The translations under genes were made by a program, and so were the position numbers. A stretch of 64,000 bases of DNA from Primula veris. Taxonomy: Eukaryota > Streptophyta > Magnoliopsida > Ericales > Primulaceae. Shown piece after piece: positions 1 through 10,410 of the stretch (position 1 is its first letter; each line of letters begins with the position of its first letter). The notes beneath the pieces were generated by a model. That model had not been told where the DNA came from, did not search any database, and saw only the letters and a list, made by a program, of their open reading frames with translations. The stretch lies in assembly GCA_963682055.1 (NCBI GenBank), contig OY821751.1:1488001-1552000 (forward strand). Reading direction: 5' to 3'.

Positions 1-1378
1 AGTAAACTTATTATTTTATTAATAAAAAATTATCGTAATGATCTTACTACATCGAAAATCAACTTAAAACAATAAAAAATTGAAAAAATAAAAACTTATA
101 CTGTAGTGCTAACAAATTAAATAAAAAGCAGACTTTCATATGTTTTTCTATGCAATTAAGCAATTTGTTGTAATTTTTCGACATCTTGTGACAGCAATTG
201 AGGATCTTCTTGGATGATATTTATTAAATTTCGTAGTAGCCGAGAAGACTATTTATGACAATTTTGTGACCGTCGATCACATCAACGTCAATTTGTTTGA
301 AATAAAAATCTTGATCTCATTTTGATTTTGGTCTGAACGGAAATTTTGACACTCCACCCAATATTTTAGCGAATCGTATATTTGGTTGGGAATAACCCGT
401 AGATTTTCGTTAAGAGCCACAACGCACCAAAATATAATTTGCCGGATTTAAACTTGCGAACCCCACCCATAAGTCACGGAATCGGAGAGGCGAGCAGTAT
501 TAGATCTACTCGTTTCACACAATAGCAGCACACCATTAAAATGTAGAGAAAAGTGGAAAAAATAAAAAAGATCCGAAAAAAATCTGGATCCGAATGAGGA
601 GGGACGATCGTGGTATCACGTTATAAAGTCTGGGGGTAGAGGGGTGCCGAAGCACCACCCCTATCCCAAGACGGATGACGGCTAGGGTTAGAGCAAAAAG
701 GGAGATTTTATTTTAGAGAGGGACAGAGATGGGCTTTTCTGAGATAGCACACATCTTCCTTATTTGATAGCAGTAGTGCAACAAACTCTTCGAATGAGCC
801 TCCAACTCCGTTTATTTATCGCATAATTGGGACATATGTTGAAATTTCTAAGTACACATGCAATTAAAACACATATTCTTGTAATCTTTTGGGCTATGCG
901 TCCTGACCGGAGCGGTAAACTTGATTTTGATCCTGAAAGGTTTATGAGCGTTAAACTTGATTTTGAGTTTATTCCATTTGGGTTGATCCGGTAATGGTTG
1001 GCTCACTCTTAAACTCGTTCGACTAGAAATTCGAAAATGGGATTATGCCTGAAGAGCTAGATACAGACGAAAAGTTTGGGGTCCTTGTCTTGGAATTTCT
1101 TTTTTGCAGTCAATCAATTAAACGGCACAAAGTCTCGTTTTCAAAAATAAATATTCAATTGTTAATTTATTTTTTTTCAAATTTTGATTAATAATTAAAT
1201 TTAGGCTAGTATCCACTAGCGTTATATATTTTTATTTGAGTTTTATTGTGTTGTAAAATTTGTTTTTAATTTATTAAATCATAGTTTGTCTAATATATAA
1301 TAAAAATTGAAAAATTAAATTAGTTATTGAAAAGTTATCATCCAACCCTTTATTTTTTAATACAATAGTTATAAATAT
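1..1378. other. Intergenic DNA, nothing recognised
   Basis: I see no ORF of useful length, no RNA gene and no bounded repeat here. The stretch is AT-rich, with a short GC-richer patch around 600-720 (a run of ACCACCCC and GGGGTAGAGGGG). This could be an untranslated or promoter region of a gene lying to the left, but nothing in the window supports that. Confidence 0.5.
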
Positions 1379-1383
1379 AACTG
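1379..1383. repeat. Target-site duplication of E1 (left copy)
   Basis: AACTG directly precedes the 5' LTR, and the same five bases follow the 3' LTR at 8165-8169. Five-base duplications are typical of copia integrase. Confidence 0.9.
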
Positions 1384-1596
1384 TGTTGTAAAATTATTGG
1401 ACTCTTGGGCTTTTACTTAATGGGCCCAGATGGGCTTGTAACCCTAACCCTCTATCTATATAAAGAGGGCTAGGGGTCTTGTATTTTATATACATTCTGA
1501 TTAATGAAGTCTCCCTTATTGTTGTCTCTCATACCTCTCTCTATATCTATACATATATCTATATATATCTATAACGAGCTAATATGTCACACAACA
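1384..1596 (+). repeat. 5' LTR of E1
   Basis: It starts TGTTGTAAAATT and ends TCACACAACA. A TATA-like CTATATAAAG lies near 1455-1465. It differs from the 3' copy at about three positions (near 1392, 1479 and 1534). Confidence 0.9.
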
Positions 1597-1608
1597 CGTT
1601 ATCAGCAC
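1597..1608 (+). promoter_or_regulatory. Primer-binding-site-like motif of E1
   Basis: CGTTATCAGCAC lies immediately after the LTR. E2 has the same motif in the same place (19463-19474). It is not the usual copia TGGTATCAGAGC sequence, so the primer tRNA is uncertain. The call rests on position and on conservation between the two elements. Confidence 0.6.
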
Positions 1609-2788
1609 TTTGCTCGCGGAGACTACGATATACGCTCGCGGATATGGGAGATTTTTGGTAAACGCACAAATATTGAGTATCTATAAACCTTGAGGTTTAT
1701 CCGGTTTTTATTGGGTTCGTTTCGAACTTCTACAAAATACCTGGAGTACGGTACATAATTTATTTATAGCTCTGACCGGGTGAAAATTGCATGCTTACTG
1801 CTATTGAATATAGTGACGTTCGTAAACATGCTTGTATGAAATTGCATGTATATTCCCGTGAATATCTAGTATCATATGTATGTTATATGAAATCGTTGAA
1901 GATACCATCTGGGATTAAAAGAACTAGTTAGTACTCAATTGCATAAATTCCAGATGCAAAAATTTTGAACTAGTTAGTATCATTGTATGTTTATAACAGA
2001 AGATACCATCTTGCATAAATTTTGAACACTGCCGTGTGTAAACAGAAGTAGTACTCAAGTGCATGTTAGTAGCTTGTTTTTTTTTGAAAAAGAACTAAAT
2101 TACTATTGCATGCTATATTCGGAATTGGACATGATTGTGTCAGTGCCTATTTGTATGGAGTAAATCTTTGTTAACCTAGACTTAATTTCCTCTAAAAAGG
2201 AAACGTTAAAAAAAAATTCGTCGTATCCCCATCACGATTAGCTAGATACAAAATTTTTACTGCCTTTTACATTAATTGTAAAATCAAATACCATGATTAT
2301 AATTTACACATATAGCAATAGATAATAAAATATTGAGTTATATCTTGCTTGTGTATCTGGTTAATCTAGATTAATAATGCTAATTTGATTTTCGTGTTAG
2401 TAAATATGTACTGCCATGTCACTATATATTGCTAGTTAATCATGAAAGCAGGTACAACCAAAATATTTAATCACGTGCATGTAATATTTATTTACTGCCA
2501 TGTGTAAAATATGGTAATTTGCGAAATCATATATTTTCACATTTAAGTTGGAAAAATTATGAACCTTCCCTAAATAGGCTCACCTATTTGGATACGATGT
2601 CTAGGAAAGATATAGGCGGAAGTCGATATCCTAATGAGGTCGGGTTTTAAGTGGCATTCGTGCCCTCCACCCTCACCGTCTTTCCTGGTCGTTTTTCAAG
2701 TAGAGCTACCGAAAGGGGTTGACTAAATAATAATTTCCCCGAATGTGTTTATATAGTGATGTATGTTTCGCCGAATTGGTGTCTCTGT

Positions 2789-2916
2789 ATCGACCTGTCG
2801 TTCGATCAATGAGAACCTATTCACATTAAAAGCAAAACTATTTTTCGAACCTGTCGTTTCGAAATAAAGTTTATGCTTATGCAAACCATAAACATATAAA
2901 CCAGTCGTTTTATATG
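2789..2916 (+). repeat. Three constant-loop hairpins in E1 (5' group)
   Basis: Three stem-loops occur in 128 bases. ATCGA (2789-2793) pairs with TCGAT (2802-2806) around CCTGTCGT. TTTCGAA (2843-2849) pairs with TTCGAAA (2858-2864) around CCTGTCGT. CATATAAA (2893-2900) pairs with TTTATATG (2909-2916) around CCAGTCGT. The stems are unrelated to one another while the loops are almost the same. E2 keeps all three at about 20688-20812. Confidence 0.8.
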
Positions 2917-4310
2917 AAAAATAATCCAGAACTCCCAACATATGTTGGATGCCATCTATGATGAGAAAATTCGTAAAACATACTTGCGAAATGACTGTTT
3001 AAACGTTGATTTTAATCTGTCACCACATGTTACTCACCCTGATGTGTGAAAATGTGATGTCCAAATTTTTTTTTGGATGCCATCTTTGATGAGTAAAACA
3101 CGAGTTTGTTGTTACACTCAGGATGAATGCTAAGGCGTTGATTTTATTCCGCCGCCACATTTGAGACGTGATGACGTCTATGGTGAACAAATGTCTGAAA
3201 TTGACATATTGGAGCAATCCTTCACCAAAATACTAGCTTGGAAATTGTATTCTATAAGTAGTATCGTGAATTTATATTCACCATGTTCCTTTATCGCCCA
3301 TCTGTTATTGGATAAGAAAATTGCCCCGGTGAGTAGTTTTAATCCTATTGGGTCAATGGCAAATTATTTTCCTGATATTAATGTTCTTCGTGTGCATTTT
3401 TTTTTCCACGAATCGAGAACCGTGACAAGTGTTATTTGTCTCGAACTGTCGCGATCCCGATGAATCGCCTAGCCAAGCGATATTTTAGACAATCGTCAAA
3501 ATCTAAAACCTGTGGCTCCAAGACAGTAATTGAAAGGAACAATATGGCCCGTTGTCACAAAGCAAGAGATAATGCTCAAGGAGGCAACTCTATGCTATAA
3601 AGACAAAGGTCATGCACGGTGACTCTTTAAATAGTTCAAAACTATTATAAAGATGAAAAACCGATGCTAATGTGGTTAAAGATAACTGAAAGGAAACTCT
3701 TGAGACCCCCGGTTTTGTGGCTCAAATAAGTTTGGTACCTTTGTTTATTGATTTTGATAAATCATTGAGCCATATTTTCGCTCATCTGGATTATGTTTTT
3801 CCATTTGGATTATTATTTTTCCATTTGGACATACTTTTGGATTATGGTTTGCCTGTTTATGAAATTTCTCGAAATAATTTAAAGTGTTTTGAGCAAATTC
3901 CTTTGACAAATGTGACCAAACTTTAAATTATGAAATTTTAGGCAATACTTGTGCGATAGTTGATTTTTTTGGAAATAGTGGGTAACAGTGTACCACATAA
4001 TTTCACCAACTATTTGCCTAAAAGAGTACTCAGTGACAACGATTCTGGACCTGTTGTTCCAAAAATCAAAATCTTTGGTAAAACCAAATTGATTTGTCAA
4101 ATATGAACTCTTATACTCATGTAGGTCCTGCCTACCTTGTTGAGTTATAAAATATTCGAGAAAACCAGTGTTATCTGGTAATAGCTCATGAAAAAATTAA
4201 AATTTTTTTACATAGCCTCCATTCAATACGATCAAAAGCGTATTTTAGAGGAGTTGAAATGTCTTTCAAGTGGTTGCTACCACATTTTTTTAAAGCATTT
4301 AAAGTTACCT

Positions 4311-4396
4311 TATCATTTCGCCTGTCGTCGAATGATAAATGATTTAAATGCTAAGACATGATTGTCTATACTATCATTCGCCTGTCGTCGATTGAT
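4311..4396 (+). repeat. Constant-loop hairpin pair in E1 (central group)
   Basis: TATCATTTCG (4311-4320) and CGAATGATA (4329-4337) flank CCTGTCGT. ATCATTCG (4373-4380) and CGATTGAT (4389-4396) flank a second CCTGTCGT. In E2 the right arm of the first is lost while the second is kept (near 22253-22277). Confidence 0.75.
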
Positions 4397-4849
4397 TAGA
4401 GTATTTTAATATTGTGGCATTGACCGGATGAGATATTCCCGGGTCAAAAGACGATGCTTGATTTATAATCGCATCGCATTTGGATTCTCTCTGAGAATAT
4501 ATTTCGCGATTAATCCGAAATTCATGCCATTAATGCTCACTTTGAAAGACTAGTATGTGTAAAGATCACGAAATGAACTCGTAGAATTCTTGTAAAGAAT
4601 TGAAGGAGTTATTGTGGACTTATCCAACCATAAGACGGACCATAAATATAAATGGTTATGGTTGATGCATCGACAATTTGGTCACATTTTAATGTTGTCC
4701 ACATAAATGCAGCACTTTCCAAACTTTTAGCCCTATCATTAAGTTGATGGCTCATGATCCGGATTATCCTGAAAAGTCTAGTCGACTTGATAATACCGAA
4801 GAGTAAGAATCGAAATTTCGATTTGAATTACTTGAATTTGGAAATTGAA

Positions 4850-5075
4850 ATTGAACATCCTGTCGATTATGTTCAGACCCAAAATGGACTCACGGAAAGC
4901 TTGATGATGCGACTGCAAATGATTGCACGTATTTCTTGGTCTTGCACACCAAGATTTATATTTCCGTATGGGGTTATGCTATTTTGCTGCATTGGTCCGT
5001 CATGAGGCCCATAGATACTCAAACACCATATGCGTACCAGCTGGTTACTGGTTATGAGCCAGAAGTCTCATATTA
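4850..5075 (+). pseudogene. Degenerate copia integrase fragment of E1
   Basis: Translation gives EHPVDYVQTQNGLTES, then LQMIARISW, a GVMLF segment and a YAYQLVTGYEPEVSY-like stretch after frameshifts. This follows the copia integrase order HVHTQNGLAES, RLQ.IAR, WGHAIL, LV.GYEP. It is the only clearly recognisable coding remnant in the element. The same decay occurs in E2 near 22735-22958. Confidence 0.75.
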
Positions 5076-5474
5076 ACGCGTGTTTAGAGTGATTAATTAA
5101 TATTTTGATTGAGCCGTTCTAGCGTTCAAAATATGGACCTCTGAAGGGGACATAAGTCGATTATGAATCTCCTGCCTATCATTTGATAGAGTAACCTTGG
5201 CAAGCGATCTCTTTACCGCATGATATGCGAAAGTGACATCGTTAAGACTGTTCTCCCCGTCGTTAGGGGGAGATTTGCACGTTACCGTTGATAAGGAACG
5301 ACGTGAAGTAACGTGGCATAACCCACTCAGTCTTAGCTTGATCCCAAAACTGCACTTAGTGATAAGTAAGTGCATAGACTCCCTCAAGTCTAACTAAATG
5401 TCAGACGCATTTAATGACTTTATGAGATGTCACGAGATCATTTATACCTGCTGCAAAATGCTTGCAAGGATAGA

Positions 5475-5510
5475 CGTCCCTGTCGGACGCCGTGTTCCTG
5501 TCGTAACACG
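5475..5510 (+). repeat. Two adjacent constant-loop hairpins in E1
   Basis: CGTC and GACG (5475-5489) flank CCTGTCG. CGTGTT (5491-5496) and AACACG (5505-5510) flank CCTGTCGT. Both are unchanged in E2 (about 23353-23390). Confidence 0.7.
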
Positions 5511-7200
5511 TTGCTTTGGCCGAACCCGCCAAGCAAAGGACGCTGTCGTCGGCCGTCAGTTTGTCGTCCTTCCTAAGATATGAGGAAGTTGACCTGTTCT
5601 TAATTCGTTCAGCCCCAGAGGTGGTGAACTGAAACTCGTTTGTTGCACGAGATTATAAAGGATCAAGGAGATGTGTGATTTCCTCCTCATCCTAAGAATC
5701 TCGAAATATCTGTCGATCATGATATCTTAGACGATATTGAAGCGAAACGAAACTGTCATTGATTATTTGTTCATATATTCGGTGACGACTGATAATATGA
5801 ACAAATTATGACAGGGAACCATGTACCGTTGCCTGAAGTCAACGGAGAATAGACTGTACTAATGGAAACTTGAAATCCAAGTAGACTCCTTAGCGAAAGT
5901 GTGTTCGGACCTGTAGATCCAACACCACCAATGTTAAACGAGTTCGTTTATTTGGTTATTCGTAAGGAATAGTGATGAGAATAATGAGATTGTAGAATGC
6001 TCGCCTAGTAGCGCAAGGCTTCTCTCACACCTTGGAATTGATTACGAGATGGTTGATTTCTTCGTAATGGACATTATAACAGTCCCCTACTTTACCAGTT
6101 TAGTAGTTTCCGAAAAACTGAATATGCAGCCATGAATGTGGTCACGGTTTTATCTCTATGGGGATTTAGACAAAGAGATACAGATGAAGGTCCCTGTGTG
6201 ACTTCATATGCTTTAATCAAGTAGTTCCTGACCACGGAACACGATCTCAATTAAATGAGACGTTCACTATATGGATTAATATAATCCGAGCGGATGTGGT
6301 ATACCCACCTAAGTGAGTACTTGATCAGCTTGGGATACTTGAACAAGTATTATGCCCTTGCGTGTTTTATTATGCGATCCATTTTTGGATTTGCCTTCGA
6401 GATGACGGATCTTGGGAAGAAACGGTAGTGACTCGGCCTGATGATCGAGTCCCATAAAGATTGAATCTAAGTCCATGATTCAGACTACACCCAGAAGGTG
6501 TTATGACGTTGTAGTCATCATGACGCTAAGTCGTCAGATTCTCCCATGATCGTTCGATCACTAGACATTGATATAGACCCAGTCCGTCCCTGATGAGACG
6601 ATGAAGAGATATTGAACCATGATGTTCATATCTAAGTACAATATGCGCATCATTGTACTTGGTCTAATGTGCTAGGACGAACATCTCGTCTGCTGTGAAT
6701 GGTATAGCTCGACACAGCATCGCGCTAACACGCTGCCATCGAAATGGCATAAAAGACATTTTCCCATTACCTTAAGGTAACTGTGGATGAGGGCTTGTCT
6801 TATCCCATTTGCGTCATCGAGTGTACCTACCCCCTTCGGTACTCGAATTAACGCAACCCTTTTTCGGTTATACCGATGCCGGTTATTTATCAGACCCGCA
6901 TAAGGGATATTGCTAACATGGTCTGTCTTTACCATTAGGAATAAGGCAATATCTTGGAGTTCTTGAAATGACTCCAAACGAATCACTCTGATCTACTCGT
7001 GCTCTATGAGACGATTAGAGAGTGTATATGGCTTCGAGCTTGTATTAGCCATATTTGAATTACGTATGCTCTGTCTCACGATCCAGATAAAACACTTGTC
7101 TTATTTGAGGACAACTCGTTGTTATCGATCAAGAGAGACATGACTAAATTATGCTATTTAGCATTTCTTGCCGAAATAAATCTTCACATATGAAGTTTGA

Positions 7201-7577
7201 GAGCATCCTGTCGAATGCTCGTTCTATTCCACGTTATATTTTCTTGCATACAGTCGTGTGCAAGTAAATGAGCCATCCAGTCGAATGCTCGTACTCTTTC
7301 TTGTAATATGAAATCTTTGCACCCAGTCGTGTGCAAGTGAGGGGGAGCATCCAGGTGAATGCTTATTGCACTAATTACTACTTAGTCGAAATTTTCGCAC
7401 CCTGTCGTGTGTAAGTGAGGGGGAGCATCCAGTCGCATGCTCGTGTACTCTTTTTGTCCTTAGACCAAGGTTTTTTCCCACTGGGTTTTCCTTGGCAAGG
7501 TTTTTTAGCGAGACACGTTCCCATCATATCTCACTTAAGATTGCCGAAATTAGGGGGAGTATCCGGTTGTATACTTC
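7201..7577 (+). repeat. 3' cluster of constant-loop hairpins in E1
   Basis: The cluster alternates two stem types. GAGCAT pairs with ATGCTC around CCTGTCGA, CCAGTCGA, CCAGGTGA or CCAGTCGC. TTGCAC pairs with GTGCAA around CCAGTCGT or similar. GAGTAT with ATACTT around CCGGTTGT closes the series at 7557-7576. Units are spaced 30-90 bases apart, some separated by a GTGAGGGGGA spacer. E2 repeats the series at about 25084-25456. Confidence 0.8.
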
Positions 7578-7880
7578 TTACCACTGTGTACTCTTTTGTC
7601 CTTCGACTAGAGCTTTTTCCCACTGGGTTTACTCTAGCAAGGTTTTGATGAGGCACCTGTTTTGTGGTTGATCCCCTACTACTACCACTGTTGCACTCTT
7701 TTTCCTTCGATCAGAGATTTTCCCATTGGGTTTGCTCCGACAAGGTTTTGATGAGGCACACTGTTTTGTGATTAGTTAATTACATAGAATTTCGGTCTAT
7801 ATCATTCGGCTACACAGTTTCTCCTAGGTACCGGTTTTGTCCCACACTGGGTTTTCCGTCCCTAAGGTTTTTTATGTGTT
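7449..7880 (+). repeat. Degenerate tandem repeats before the E1 polypurine tract
   Basis: Four imperfect copies of about 60 bases start near 7449, 7594, 7700 and 7827. Each has a CCCACTGGGTTT-like centre flanked by complementary arms (for example CCAAGG and CCTTGG), and most end in GATGAGGCA. Similar repeats are common just inside the 3' LTR of many plant copia elements. E2 has the same set at about 25330-25760. Confidence 0.75.
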
Positions 7881-7941
7881 TAGTACTGCGAATGAACTCG
7901 ACTCAGATCGACTGCATGAAGACGAAGAATTCAAGACGTCC

Positions 7942-7951
7942 AAAGGGGGAG
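7942..7951 (+). promoter_or_regulatory. Polypurine tract of E1
   Basis: AAAGGGGGAG abuts the first base of the 3' LTR. This is the expected site of plus-strand priming. E2 has the identical tract at 25824-25833. Confidence 0.85.
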
Positions 7952-8164
7952 TGTTGTAAGATTATTGGACTCTTGGGCTTTTACTTAATGGGCCCAGATG
8001 GGCTTGTAACCCTAACCCTCTATCTATATAAAGAGGGCTAGGGGTCTTATATTTTATATACATTCTGATTAATGAAGTCTCCCTTATTGTTGTCTCTCAT
8101 ACCTTTCTCTATATCTATACATATATCTATATATATCTATAACGAGCTAATATGTCACACAACA
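7952..8164 (+). repeat. 3' LTR of E1
   Basis: It is 213 bp, starts TGTTGTAAGATT, ends TCACACAACA and is followed by the duplicated AACTG. It is about 98-99% identical to the 5' LTR by eye. Confidence 0.9.
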
Positions 8165-8169
8165 AACTG

Positions 8170-8618
8170 AAAATTATACATTATAACTCAATAACCGTAT
8201 AAAAATGAGACCCTCTTGTCTTAATAAAGGCCCAACCTCTTCTTGCTTTTCCTATTTTTATCTGAAGACACATTATTAAATTGAAAATGACACATTTCAA
8301 ATAAAATAAAAGAAGGGAAAGCTTAATTGATCTTACGCGCTAATGTTTACATGGGTAAATTCAAGTGATGTTGAGATATACAAAATTGTATTGTATAACG
8401 TACGTAACTGTTTTTTATTTTATTTTATTTTATCAAAATTAAATTAAATAAACAAAGGGCGTTGGTAGGAGGCTAGGAGCAATAGAAATATATTGAATTC
8501 TTGATTTACCACTTGTTTTTTAATTTAAAGTTATATCTCAAATCTTTGAACACTTTTCAAAGCAACAAATTACTTTCATGTGGTGAATTATTATAATTAT
8601 TATTATTGCTATTATAAG
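8170..8618. other. Intergenic AT-rich DNA
   Basis: No gene or bounded repeat is seen between E1 and the fold-back at 8619. There are simple TTTTATTTTA and TTATTATTA runs only. Confidence 0.5.
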
Positions 8619-8786
8619 TGACAATACTACGGAAGCAGAGTACCTGACTCTGAGTCAGGGTTACTCTGCTTCCACAGCCGTTGGATCTGTTTAAAAAATT
8701 TAACTGTAACAGATTTAAACAGATTCAATAGCTGTGGAAGCAGAGTAATCCTGACTCAGAGTCAGGTACTCTGCCTCATTTGTCAT
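8619..8786. repeat. Fold-back element with nested palindromes
   Basis: The outer arms run inward from TGACAA on both sides. Each arm is itself a hairpin of about 45 bases: GGAAGCAGAGTA, then CCTGACTC, one centre base, GAGTCAGG, then TACTCTGCTTCC. The second arm is an inverted copy of the first. About 55 bases lie between them, including a second inverted pair (GGATCTGTTTAAA-like). It is probably a small MITE or Foldback-type element. No clear target duplication was found. Confidence 0.75.
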
Positions 8787-9234
8787 GGTTGCTCAACAAA
8801 TGCGTTGAAGTTACTCCAAACGTTTAAATAATGCTAATAATTGCCAATCATGTAAGTTAGTGTCGGTTCATATACTGTATTTTCCTTTAAAATATAAAAA
8901 GATACATGTTATACACGCATGGCTAGCTAATTCAACACGTTGAATTTGTAAATTTTAAAAAATTGAAACATTCCATTTATTGGTATATTGTCTCATCAAT
9001 ACTTGAAAAAAAGACTCAATAAAATTAAGAATTGTCGAAAGAGTTGACTAATGAACTGTTTTTTGTCATCCAAACTTCTAAGCTCTTGTAATATTAGTAT
9101 ATAACTCGGTTCCCATCTCAACGTTGCTTTTATAAATCACACTATAAAAAGATGTTGCTTAACTTTACCGATAACCTCAAACCTTTTTAAATTTCTATAG
9201 CTTAAAAATATAATTAAGTTGCAAGAGGGGATCA

Positions 9235-10191
9235 ATGGCTTCTTCAATGCTTGCTTTCTACTCTGTCGGTGTACCGTCAATGAAGCGTCGACGCCTCCAG
9301 TTTAGAGCTCATCAGAGTAGCAAAGAAGAAGGTAACTTTTTAATGATAATTAGTTAATTTGTGGATATTCTAATAAATAATGCTAGAAAAAAAAGAACTG
9401 CGAAAAAACATATTTATATATTTGCCAACATTCATTTCTTTTTTATAGATTTTTGTACGACCGGTTTCTATAAAAAACAAACCGGTTTTATACGACCGGT
9501 TTTATAGATTTTTGTACATTCATTTCTTCATTTTTTCCCTTTTTGTACTTGGTTTCTAAATTTCTTTTTTTTATCCCGTTTTCTGCTTTTATTTCTTTTT
9601 GGTCAATTTTGACCAAGTATGACTTTTTTTTCAAAATCTAAAAAACCACAACAATAAATCCTTGTTTGCAATCATGTGTCCAAGTTTCGGTGTTTGAAAA
9701 TTGACTAAAAAAATAAAATAAAAATCAAGATACACAAAAGGAAAAATAAGAAATCAAAGTAAAAAAGAATTTTTTTGAAGAAACGAACGTATAAGAATGC
9801 AAAATTAAGAAATCAAAGTGCGAAAAGGGAAAAAGTAAAAAAAAAAAAATACAAAAAGATACAAAACCCTTTCTATGAGTATGCATCCATCCGTTCATGA
9901 TTTTTCTTCTTGGCTTAAACAGGGAGTTCAAGTGATTTGGTTGTTGCAAATTTGAGAGTTTTAAGAGAAAGGATTGAGCAAGTAAAGTTGAAAGAGAGAT
10001 TAGAGACTAGTCATATATCAAAAAATGGGTGGAATTATATAGGTGATTATGATAATTACAGAAATCAATCCACTAAATCATCTAAAAGTTTAGAACTTTT
10101 ATGTTTGGTTATTTGGATTTTTAGCCTCACCATTGGGAGTTGTACCCTTGGGCTTCTCTTGGTTTCTCTTTTCTTCCACATAAATCAATAA
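9235..10191 (+). CDS. Small plant-specific membrane protein, two exons, function unknown
   Basis: Exon 1 is 9235-9331 and exon 2 is 9923-10191. The intron has GT (9332) and AG (9921-9922) ends. Joined, they give 121 residues starting MASSMLAFYSV. The start is the first ATG after a CACTATAAAAAG promoter-like stretch near 9140. The N-terminus is basic and Ser/Arg-rich (MKRRRLQFRAHQSS), which would suit a plastid or mitochondrial presequence, though this is weak. Residues about 38-60 form a charged segment (LRVLRERIEQVKLKERLE), then GWNYIGDYDNY, then a hydrophobic stretch of about 30 residues (88-117) that could be one long or two short membrane spans. The order of a charged helix, GWNY and a C-terminal membrane segment resembles an uncharacterised plant family I have seen, but I cannot name a function. 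The frame stays open across the splice. Confidence 0.75.
9332..9922 (+). other. Intron of the small membrane protein gene
   Basis: GTAACT donor and TTAAACAG acceptor. It is very A/T-rich, with poly-A runs near 9836-9850. A short direct repeat of GACCGGTTT (about 9459-9507) lies inside. Confidence 0.7.
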
Positions 10192-10410
10192 GGTAGGTAT
10201 ATATATATATATATGTTTCATTGTTTGTAAATCTAGTTTTTATAAATGGTTATAATTTTAATAATGTTGTGATACCATTACAAAAATAATGTTGTAAAAT
10301 TCTTGTATAGTTCTCATAAATTGTACGTGCGTGCATCAAATATTTTTGAACCAGCTACAAGTTATTTGGAAAAAAGTTAACATATAGTTGTTCAGAATTC
10401 AAAACCACAC

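Larger units (their letters stand above)
1384..8164 (+). mobile_element. E1: non-autonomous Ty1/copia-type LTR retrotransposon
   Basis: This is a complete insertion. It has 213-bp LTRs (1384-1596 and 7952-8164) that begin TG and end CA, 5-bp target duplications AACTG at 1379-1383 and 8165-8169, a primer-site-like CGTTATCAGCAC directly after the 5' LTR, and the polypurine tract AAAGGGGGAG (7942-7951) abutting the 3' LTR. The LTRs differ at only about 3 positions, so the insertion is young. The 6.4-kb interior has no ORF above about 104 codons. Only a shred of integrase (4850-5075) betrays the old gag-pol. E2 (19260-26024) shares the same dead interior, so coding was lost before both copies spread and movement needed proteins supplied in trans. 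Confidence 0.9.

Noticed and set aside
1504..1686. 60-codon ORF
   Set aside because: It overlaps the 5' LTR of E1 and its leader; the repeat accounts for it.
5398..5583. 61-codon ORF also present at 23281-23466
   Set aside because: Conservation comes from the shared retroelement E1/E2. Matching length reflects common descent of a decayed interior, not a gene.
7201..7452. CRISPR-like look of repeats with spacers
   Set aside because: The sequence is a plant retrotransposon; the repeats are hairpins with variable stems, irregular spacing and no constant repeat unit.
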